NCBI GenBank assembly: GCA_903813345.2
Contig: CAIIXF020000010.1
Coordinates: 14,817,181 to 14,881,180 of the forward strand
DNA from: Owenia fusiformis
Lineage: Eukaryota; Annelida; Polychaeta; Sabellida; Oweniidae
DNA length: 64,000 nucleotides
Direction of reading: 5' to 3'
In this document: positions 12,224 to 24,200 of the stretch, one piece after another
Numbering within the stretch: position 1 is the stretch's first letter
Layout: each line of letters opens with the position of its first letter
Position numbers and translations under genes: made by a program
Notes under the pieces: generated by a model
The model's input: the letters and a program-made list of their open reading frames with translations, nothing else
What the model was told of the DNA's origin: nothing
Database searches by the model: none

Positions 12224-15200
12224 GTAAGTGGAGCTATAGATAAAAAACATTTAAAGGTTTCAATTCATTCTGTTGTGCTAAAATTGAGTATACTGAATAC
12301 ACGTAGCTATACCTAGAATCTAAATCAAAATATACAAACGTGAAATCAGTTCAGTTCATCAGTTTACTTGACCACTTGTGGCATACTCTACTCACATAAG
12401 CTTTTAACCATAAAAGATCAGGAACTATAATCTAACGATGTCACATTTATTCCAAGTGTTTTCCAAAATTAGTTGGTATACTGTACATTTAAATGTAGTC
12501 TCCCCACATCATGTACATGTAGTTAAAACCTTTATGACCAAAGGGAGGAGACAGTGCTATCCAATCCATTGTTCTTGGATATCGATCTGCCTGGAAACAT
12601 GAACTTTTTTGAGTCAGAAACACAATGTTCAAAGTAATGACTTATTACTTTGTAAATGAACCTCATGTTGTTGCTATCTAATGTTGTCTCGCTTGGGGTA
12701 TTTAGACACTTGAATATTGAATAAAATATTTCATTAATTATGAAAATTTGAACTGGCCTGAGAAAGTACAAAAACTATTATGTTATTGTAATAGGATAGA
12801 AGGATAATTAATAAATTGTAAAGATTCTAGTATTAGAAAATGGACACCCTAAAGCTGGTTCATGCATCTGGAGTACATGTATGTGTACATGCAATTAACA
12901 CTGTATGAATTATTCAACCATTTTCATCAGCTACATGTAGAGTAGAAAGATCAAAATAGTATGATAACTTCTGAATAGTTTCATCAAGAGGTCAGTAAAC
13001 ATTGATAAGTTGTTATTTCCTATCGTTAACAGCTGCCTTTATTATAGTGTATTTTTCATAAACTGTTCATTCAGAATCCAGTTAAGCTGTCTATTAGAGA
13101 TATCTTACATATTAGCATCTTACATATTAAAACCTGCATATCCAAACACCTGGCAAATCCAAACATCTGGCAAATATAAACACCTTACAATCTGAAGACT
13201 TTTTTGGTCCAGTTTTTTCTTCCCATTGCTTCCCATGTTAAAAAATTGAAATGAGAACACCTCCCAATTTGAACAATGAACAGTCATATTTGAAAAATTA
13301 ACCTGTTTAATCTGGACACTATTCATAAAATTTCACATGTTTCATACAAAATTGCTCAAATATATGAAAGTCAAACACTGATTTGTCATGATATCAAAAC
13401 TTTTGGAAAAAGCCTTGAATGGTCCCAATCATAATGGGGCTTCCTGGCATGACTAAATTTGTTTGAATCAAATTTTAAAATTACTGGAGTATGTGGTCAA
13501 AAGAAGTTATAAATATTCACTGAGGAGAATATGCTCGCATTTCTTCAAGATCCAGAATCTTGTGTATTCAGCAAAAACTTGAAATGTGAACACCTAATCC
13601 GAACACTCTTTAGTTTAGCCTGTCCCTATGGTGTTTGGATTAGACGGGTTTTACTATGCTGGTATGTCTTAACTTCTCTCAAAAGATAACATTCATAAGT
13701 ATAATTGACTGTTACTAAATATGAGAATCCATGAAGGAATAAGGGGCCAGGTCAATATTTCAATGTCCAGCAAAAACATAATTAATTATGTTAGGGGAGG
13801 GGGTAAAACTCTATTTAATTAGTTTTTTGGGGTTAGATTTTTAGTTTTCCTGGGTTTCGTTTTCTTCAATTTCTGGTTTGACAGGTATGGTATGATCATA
13901 TAATAACAGATGAATTAAGAGGATTTGAAATGTAATTGATTGTATAGCAGTAGCAGATATTGTATGCTCAGAGGTTGTACTTGTACATGTACACCACCAC
14001 ATCCAAATCAACATTTTGACTTTTGTTAGGAGGGGGAGAGGGGGTTAAGAACTTACTTAATTATGTTTTTTGACAGACATTGAAATATTGAACCTGTCCC
14101 TAAGTTGAATTCACTTTGTTATTACCTTCATGAAAATGAACAGATGATCATAATACTTGCAAAATTGATTATCATTCTTCGTACCCCACACAGATATTTG
14201 TCACATACTTTGATATACTGATAAACTGTAGATATACTGTAGGATTTTGCCCAAGAAATACTTTGACAATATAAGTTGAAACCCTAAATAAAAAACTAAG
14301 CGTCACACATTGTTCAAATTGAAACAATATAAAATTTTGACAAGCTGAAGCCTCTTGGATATTTTTTTACAGAAAATCAAAGTATGTAGCAAACGTGTGA
14401 AGGGTATAATATGATTTTGAAGTACAGTAAAAAGTGAACACTTATGGAGCCATAAAAAGTGTTCATTGAAGGTAGGTGTTCACTACAGAAAAGGGGAATT
14501 TTTACAGGAGTCAATGTAAAAAATGTCTTGAATTGGTGTTCACTAAATACATAGAGATTATCATATATACGTAAAGCTATATCTGCCCGCTGATGAAAAT
14601 ATAAGTTTTTTACAAACCGGCTTTATGTACCTGTAACACGTCCAAGTATGGGATAAAGGTATTTACTAGAGAGAGGTGTTCACTAAGACAGGTTTTACTG
14701 GACTAGTATGGTTGCTATTTATCAAAAAAACTTCTACTTATTTGAACAGGCCGGTTACATTCCCATTTGGGAAACCATGTAATATCAAAGCCATATTTAA
14801 AAAAATCAATGTACTAATGAAAAGATTAAGACTTTATTCTTTGTTAGAATATTATTCTATATTCATTATGTAAGACTCATTCTGATTTATTAGTAGTCTC
14901 TCGCACCAATTATTATTCTCTACACGCCATTTGACTGTTTCTCAATTAAATTAGTGTCAGAAATTTTCTAAGGAGCAATATTTTAGTCTAGTCTATATTG
15001 TCTGTTCACTTTCTTCCTATAAGGAAAACATTACATTGGTTATGTGTGAATTTTGAGATGAAGTGAAATTGTGATTGAGGAACCAGTAGGGAATAACCAT
15101 GGAGATTTAGTATAAATGTTCAATTAAATTGAGATGTCTGTATTCTAATATTGTATGAAATGTCAGAATACATTAGTTGTCATATTGAAGAAAATAACTC

Positions 15201-18200
15201 ATAATGTTAGCCAAGATAAAGATTGTGTTTCTGATGAGATTTATAAATCCTAGTGTGCATTACATGTATTGTCATATAGTCCATCAAATTGATTCTGTCA
15301 CCAGGTAACCTGACTATTTCGTTACATTGGACAGAATATAACTGATCTGTAAACTGATTTTTTTGATCTCGATCTCTCTCACAAGGAAGAGAGATCCACT
15401 TAGGTCATCTCTCATTGTAGTAATTTCACTTTCATGATTTTTTTAAAATTAATATTCAAATTAATTAAAATAACCATCAAATTAAGAACAACATGCTTTG
15501 GGGTAATCTAATATTTCTTTCTCCTTTTATTCTGTTTTCAGGTGATATTACATTTACAGGCAGTTTCAGAGAAATTACTCATTACCCATAATGTCAAGAT
15601 AACATGTTCTAGACTTGACTCGCCATTATTTTATCATATATTGACCCGGGCTAAGACCAGGCCCGTAGCCAGGATTTGCCAAGGGGGGGTTCATTTTTCC
15701 AAGATTCCCAGGGGGGTGTTCACATTTGACAATTTTGGCCCAAATATGGCTAAAATCACTTGAGAAGTGCTCAAAATTCTGAAAAACTGCATGATTTTGA
15801 AAGAATTTTTGGCTGGGGGGGGGGGGGGGGGGTTCGTCCGAACCCTGTGAACCCCCCCTGGCTACGGGCCTGAAGACTCTGTGACATTGTGAGATTGCTG
15901 AAGGGTCCCTAAGTCACAGAATTCCAGGAAAATAGGGTGTTACTTTTTTATTTTTTTACACATACAGCTAGATCCTGTTCAATTCACCATTTGATTGCTC
16001 TGAAATCTCACCTAAGTTTCAGTTGTTTCAAATTCTAAGGATTTAACATTTTTATGGAAAAGATTGGACTAAATCCCCATTGACACAATGTTAAAAGTTT
16101 TTTAAAGTTGATTTATTCTTCTAAGAATTACAATTTTAAGGTTAAATCACAATCCACAATGATATGAAGAAATACCCCAAGAGTAATCTCCCCATGTTAT
16201 TTTACTCATCATATCTTTCTGTATGGCATCTATTTGTATCATTTTTTCAATGTTTTATGCATCAATATGTTGCATTTGTAGACACAGTTAACTATCAGTT
16301 AACCTCTTAAAAGGAAAATATGTTTCAAGCAGGGATTTTAAAAATATCAATTCTGGGTGACCAAATTAAGCTCAGCAATGGATCGCATGAGTTTTCCCTA
16401 TGGGAAAATAACATGGTAAATATTGTTTTCCACTTTATCCCAATTATATTGCAATTTCCTTTTAAGAGATTAACTGTGTGTACAAATGCAACATATTGAT
16501 GCATAAAACATTAAAAACATGAAAACATTTTTGAAACAAAATGTTGGTGGGGTGTTTGGAACTTCTCTGTCTCGAAATTCAAATTATTTGATCATCTCTA
16601 TGAGTACTTTTCCTTTAGATAATTCATTTGCCTAACAGAATGCACCTTTTTAAATCTTCAGAAAATAGCCACAATCCAACATATGACTGTCTAAAATCGG
16701 ATGCTATATCTTCCATGTTTTTTTCCAATTAAATGATGTTTAAAGTCTTTCAAACGTTGGTTTATTCGTTCAACAACCAATATTTTAATGATCAATCACA
16801 ATGTGTACATAAACAGGGTCATTCCATAGTATGCCATTCGTGTTTTAGACATATTCAACTAACACTGTAAATCATGAATTTAAGTTATTATTGCACATTT
16901 TTACCATTGAAACCTATGGCAGTCTGGTCCGACCAAAACAAATAAAAACAAGTGCTGACATCTATTTATTCAGCTTCATAACAGCTCCCTTATTAGACTG
17001 ATCAAAATCCTCAATTCATAGCAATTTCATAATGTGTCAGATCATGAGAAGTACCTTATAATTAATACCATGACTCTTCCTGGGTTGATAGCAGTAACAC
17101 GATGCCCATGTCAAGCAGCGTGCCTACTAGGCACGCAGTTTGAAACTCTGACAAACTGCGCGCATATTTCAAAATTGAAGACGGGGAGGACACGACTCCC
17201 AAAAAGAGCCAAAATACGAAAAGTACAAGGTTAGTCTCGTTCTAAAGATAGTACCATTCTGTGAAGATGAACTTATTTTACTCATAGTACTCAATGTTGT
17301 TCCCGATGTAAACCTGGTTATCTCAATATAAGGGTCTTAAGTAACTTCTGTGTTCAAAATTTACAGTGTAAAGTTATAACTATGTCTTTTTATCGTCATT
17401 TGCCGTTTATTCAGCCATTGTATCTGTGTATGCTAGAATATATAGGATCACTCCATCTGATTAAAGCAGGGTAGTTTGTGTTCAAAACGATAATACGCCA
17501 TAAACGTGATTTAAACATTTTTATTGTCAAACTGCGCGCCTATATTCACATGTATTTCCCAAACTGCGTGCCTAATATTTCCAAATTGCTTGCCTATCCA
17601 AGCTTGTTTTGTATAATTAGAAAACGTAAGCGCCATATGTAAGGCACATATGTGTCTAATAGTAGAACCCCATAACTGAAACACTATAAGAGTCCATCCA
17701 CCAAGATGGTGATCTGAAAATAAAAGTTTTTTCGTTCCAAACTTAATTGTCACTTCTAATTATACATTTTGACTTTCAATATGAAAATCTCATAAAATCT
17801 GACGATAAAGCAAAAATTCCAAAGCTATATGAAAAACACCTACACGTGCCTCTGCAGAAATTCCAATGATAGTATGTAGTTTTTATAGTGTATGGGCACA
17901 GTTTGTAATTTCTGGCTAAAATAGGCGCGCAGTTTGTGCTTTATTTCTTTTTAATCTCCTGATTATCTGTTTTATCTCGAAATATTTTGAATTATACATG
18001 ATAAATGCGTAAGGAATTAAATATAAAACGAGTCTAAAGTATTTGTCATTTATGTTTAAAGTGCTAGATCGATTTACATATAAACTCCCGTTAAATCAGT
18101 GACGAAAATGCCATTAATCTACTTATGTTTTAAAACTTAGATTCATTTGCACATACTTTTTGCTAGTATTTGCAAGATTCATATATTCGCCACAGAATGA

Positions 18201-21200
18201 ACGCATTGAACAAGAAAACAATGCAGGATAAATGTCTTTAAATTACGATTCAAAATTCAGACTCCAACTTAAATGATGCAATGTTGTTAGGCACGCAGTT
18301 TGTGATCGAAACAAACTGCACGCCTAAGTAGGCGCGCAGCTTGACATGGGCACCGTGAGTAAATGCATATTAGTAACAAGACAGCAAAAAAATAATGGCA
18401 TAATCATGCATTTATGGCTATGTTGGTTATACAATTAAAATGTTTCCATATATTTTTTACCCATCATCAGGTTATTTTCAATATAACAGCCAAATGTAAT
18501 ATCACGGGGTACCATCGAATAATTTTGGCAACGTACCGGAGAACGACATTTTACTAAGAAATGGCATTAATTTAGCACAATATATTTTTTAACTAGAGTT
18601 CTATTTTGATTTTGACAAAAGTAAGTATTCCATGCAATAACTATTTCATTCATGAGTTTATAGGAATTCTGTTGGAACCCAGTTCTGATCAAGTACGAAG
18701 TTATTGAAATCGGCGCAGACGGACTTTACTCCGAAAGATGGTTTTTCGATTATAACGTTTCACAACATTTAAGTATAGACTTTTGAAAAAAGTACAGAAT
18801 AGTCCTTATACTTTTGAATAATTCTGTTATTTCTGATTCACACGACTCTGATTTGTTTAATTAAAAAAAAGTTTTAAAAATATTACTTAGGAACGTAACC
18901 GGAGCTGGGAACGTAACCGGAGCAGATCAGTTGAATTATTTAATCAAAAAATTAAAATATATGATTTAAAGCACATATACTAATTTAAAAACATACGGGA
19001 TTGTTCGAATGCGTATTTATTACATTTTATTTAAAGAAAAAAATTTATCCATTGTGAAAAATTAAATTTGGTATTTACCATGCATAAGTGCACTTACCTT
19101 AGAAAGGCTATCAAACATAGAACAATCATTGTATGGAGAATGAAGTGATTAAATGTAGTAAGCAAATAATTCCATTTGATTTCACCCATTGTATTTGTTC
19201 AGCGAACTATTAGAACCCACTCTGTTATACTAATTTCGTATATACAGTATATACTGTTTATACATACATGTATTATACTTCTAAGACAACTTCTCTTTTT
19301 CAGGGGAAATAAAAGCATTTAAATGCTAGATTATTAAAAAAGCTAGGATACAACGAACTGTATATAGCGTAGGTGTGTTAAGTACTTGTCATGTGCTCGA
19401 CCAAATCGAATCAACATAATATGGTTTCTGAAATTCTTCACCTAACCCCCCCCCCCCCTCCATATAAACGTAAGATGTTTGAGTGAGTGCCCGTTTATTG
19501 TTTTATGCAAAACCAGTCCATCTTTGTTTCGATAAACCTAGGCGTGGGTCATTAAGCAAGTAAGAAAGTGAATGATTTTTTCTTGTTAAACTACAGAACA
19601 TTGCTTTTCAGTCGTTAATAGACAGTGTTCTATAATTCTATCACACCAAGTAAGCTGACATATGTGTTTGTAAATAATATATATGCTTTAAATCATATAT
19701 TTTATTTTATTTTAATTATATAATTCAACTGATCTGCTCCGGTTACGTTCCCAGCTCCGGTTACGTTCCTAAGTAATATTTTTAAAACTTTTTTTTTAAT
19801 TAAACAAATCAGAGTCGTGTGAATCAGAAATAACAGAATTATTCAATAGTATAAAGACTATTCTGTACTTTTTTCAAATGTCTATACTTAAATGTTATAA
19901 AAAGTTATAATCAAAAAACCATCTTTCGGAGTAAAGTCCGTCTGCGCTGATTTCAATAACTTCGTACTTGATCAGAACTGGGTTCCAACAGAATTCCTAC
20001 AAACTCATGAATGAAATAGTTATTGCATGGAATACTTACTTTTGTCGAAATCAAAATAGAACTCTAGTTAAAAAATATATTGTGCTAAATTAATGCCATT
20101 TCTTAGTAAAATGTCGTTCTCCGGTACGTTGCCAAAATTATTCGATGGTACCCCGTGAATATACCAGTATTTCTTTTTTAATAAACCAGTAAGGCTAGGA
20201 TAAATAAATAAAAGGTTTCACATACTCTCCCGCTTTTTTTATATGTACGTTTAGAATATAAAACTGGAAAATCGCCATGATTCTAACATAATTTACTTTT
20301 TACAATTTATTCTAAATAAATAGCCAATTTGAGGATTTAAGAAAATGAGAAAACCTCATCTGTTTACAGAAACAAATAATTGAACTACTCTAGCCTTATA
20401 CTCTTTTCCTAATGCTAACTTGATTCATATTAAAACCTGCGACCTGAAGTATTTCTGAAGAATAGTTGGCAATACATTAATGCATTTTCATTACAGGCTT
20501 ATCTGATTAGGTTTCTATTTCCTTATTACCCATGGGTTTTAGCAATTGCCCCCTGATCTCTGATGTGCTCTATCATGTTTATTGTATCATTTTTTATTCC
20601 TTTTATCTCTTGTAAATTAGATTAAGTGTATTAGTATATATCTCAGTAGAAGGTCATAATGGCATACGGTATATATTTTTTACATATTACGGCAATTTTC
20701 ATATCATATAGTGAGAAGGCAAAATATCAAGAATCCAAGTTCAACCCCCAATACTTCAAAATATTATGTTGCATGATTTTCAGTTGGATTCAGAATTTTT
20801 CTGAGATTGGATACATATATAGAACAAGATTACTTTAATTGGGTTAATTTACCTATTTTATATTTACAACATTTTCAGCCAATCAGAAATTTTGAGGATT
20901 TTCGATTATTAAATGATTTTTTGACCATCCACCTTAATATTACTTAAGCGTTATATAGTGAACACATACATGAATCAATACATTTCAAGTAAGAGTCAGA
21001 ATCTAACATGACTCTCACATCCCAATGGAAAAAAACGGATTGTGTCTTTTTAAATATCATTAAAAAGCTAATCAAGCCAGGGCTCGATCAATAAAGCATC
21101 TCCAGAGAATAAGTATGGGATTCTACCTGTCAAAAAATGAAATCAAATGGCAATAAAAGCCTCAATTTATATTTTTCTGATCCCTCATTGCACAATTGCA

Positions 21201-24200
21201 CATAAGGCACATCTATTTGTCTGAGGGCGTTGGGATCTTTAATATTTTCATTTTGAAGTGGGGGCTTATACCTTTTTTCGAAAGACCCATGTGCTTGAAT
21301 AGGAAGGTCGATCTAGTTTAAAGCCCATGGTTGATCTTACAAAATATTAGTCATGTTTCGCATATTTGGCGCTGTTATTAGATGTGAGACTCGCTGAGTA
21401 ACAGCTATTCAAGTAGAAGTTACAGGGTCAGGTTGAGCTTTAGTAAGATTTGATGGTTTATTTAGCAATTGTTCTATTAAATGCAATAATCTGAGCATTC
21501 TGTCAATGTATTATAGTATTATTTGGAGAGATGCTCATTGCTTCCCCAATTTTTTGCAGTTTCACTTATTATGTTTCATATTTATTTGTAGACTTCAACA
21601 ATCCGTGTGACAGTATCCAGCATTGATTCAAGTACAAAATACCCAGCACGTTTTGCAGTGTCACTTATCATTTTTCATATTTATTTGTAGACATCAACAA
21701 TCCGTGTGAAAGTATCCAGTGTTGGTTCAAGTACAAAATACCCAGAATTCTTTGCAGTGTCACATATCATTTTTTCATATTTATTTGTAGACTTCAACAA
21801 TCCGTGTGACAGTATCCATCGTTGATTCAAGTACAAAATACCCAGCACGTTTTGCAGTGTCACTTTTCATATTTATTTGTAGACTTCAACAATCCGTGTG
21901 ACAGTATCCATCGTTGATTCAAGTACAAAATACCCAGCACGTTTTGCAGTGTCACTTTGCATATTTATTTGTAGACTTCAACAATCCGTGTGACAGTATC
22001 CATCGTTGATTCAAGTACAAAGTACCCAGCACGATTTGCAGTGTCACTTTTCATATTTATTTGTAGACTTCAATTCATGTGACAGTATCCAGTGTTGATT
22101 CAAGTACAAAATACCCAGTTCTTTTTGTAGTGTCACTTATCATTTTTCATATTTATTTGTAGACTTCAACAATCCGTGTGACAGTATCCAGTGTTGATTC
22201 AAGTACAAAATACCCTGTACTTTTTGTTGTGCAGCAACAGAGAAGTGTGTTGTCATGGCAGGTCCCTCTGGAACTTGAGAATGTGTAAGTTACTTAGGTG
22301 GGTCAAAAAGTTTTGCATTTGATGCCATAACTTCAAGGAAAATAAGACTTTTACAATGAAACTTAATACACATATGTGTTATACATTTATACATTATATG
22401 ATAAAATTTGGGACCTCAATTATGATTGGTTCTTGAGATATGGTTGCTATGGTAAACAGAGTGGTGGGTACCATGTTCAACCCGAAATTACGTTTTTCCC
22501 AATAGTTTTCTTGCTTGAATAAACTCTTTGTAAAGTGGCAATTAGCAGGTGTAAGTGTCTTTGGGTGGCTATTTTTCTTCAAATTCAAAGGACAGACATA
22601 TTTCATTAGAGGAAATAAGTGATTTACTGGATATATCTAAGGGGTCCTGTCATACAATTGTCACAAAGATCTTGAAAAAGCGGTATGATGCAGCAAAGTG
22701 GGTTCCAAAGTTCCTCACAGTGGAGCAAAAGGAAGCGTGTCTTGCAGCAGGCAATTTCTGGATACGTTTTGGCATCATTTACAAATGCTCCCTGAACCAG
22801 TTCATAAGTCTCTTGCAAAGTCTTGCCATTTTGAACCATGCACTGTATCAGATTTATATGCTTCCATTTCATCAATTTGGTTGGTGTGGAAACATCTGCC
22901 ATTTTGAAAATTTTGGAAAAAAAATTCAAAATTTCCTCACTTTTCCATCTCAATTTTTGAACTGGGTTTTGGACAGTATACATCACAAAGGAACTTATCG
23001 TGTCACTTGTCTATTGTGATGTCATAGACACAATTGGAAAAATTGAAGAATTTGAAGGAAAATAGCCACCCAAAGACACTTACACCTGCTAATTGCCACT
23101 TTACAAAGAGTTAATTCAAGCAAGAAAACTATTTGGAAAAACGTAATTTCGGGTTGAACATGGTACCCACCACTCTGTTTACCATACCAACCATATCTCA
23201 AGGACTAATCAAAATTGAGGTCCCAAATTTTAACATATAATGTATAAATGTATAACACATATGTGTACCAAGTTTCATTGTAAAAGTCCTATTTTCCTTG
23301 AAGTTATGGTATCAACTGCAAAACTTTTTGACCCACCTAAGTACACCCTATTTTCTATACCCTTTGCAAAAGCTTCCACTTCATGCCAATCTAATAAATA
23401 GATCCTGATATTCAGTCTATAGGGCCGTAGGCCCAAGGTCCAATATTTCACTATTTTGCCCGCAGAAATGACATTATTACTATTATTACCACCATTAATG
23501 ACCAGGGCTGAAATTGCAAATTTGAAATAGAAAATCTTACGCACTGAACGATATCACTTTTCCCGGGAAACATAGCCGGGCGGATAATGTCATTATTGCC
23601 CGACTAAAGTCATTAACGCCCGACACAATATTGCTCACGTCAATATAGCAATTTAAATGCCTTCTCAACTAGTACTAAAACCCCTAGAACAGGCCCTGCA
23701 AGATGGTAATAATAAATTTTATATATAGTGAAGGTGATTACATTTCTTCTAAATTCTAAATTTTGAAAATGATTTGGCAGATGTTACTGTACTTAATATT
23801 ATTGAATCCGTTTTAAATGACTAATGTAAGACCATGGATATGGTTTAATGCATCCGAATTACATGTACATGTATATTATGTTTAGTGAAGAAGAAAAACA
23901 TTCACAAATTATACAGGTTATTTTTTTAAACAAATGATCCTAGATTTTTATCTCTCATATCAAACTCAAAAATATATTCATGGTACAGCATGCTTATTAA
24001 GAATACAAGAACTGTTGTTAATACTAATGTCTAGTATGCACGACAAGACATGATTTCTGCAATAGAGAGTTAGCAATCTTGTGGGAGAATAAATGTGTCA
24101 TTTTACTCTACAATTTCATCTACATTATCAACTCTACAATTAGATTGATCAGACAATGGGGTGATATAATTTTCTAAATTCTGTATTAATGCCACTCCAT

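Noticed and set aside
17098-18357. True RAG recombination signal sequences
   Set aside because: Only the CAC start and the 5-bp duplication fit; I see no convincing nonamer at 12 or 23 bp spacing, so only a transposon-end resemblance is claimed.
22555-23019. 154-codon frame as an intact transposase or host gene
   Set aside because: Only a fragment resembles a mariner helix-turn-helix; the rest is the inverted opposite-strand half, and the catalytic domain is absent.
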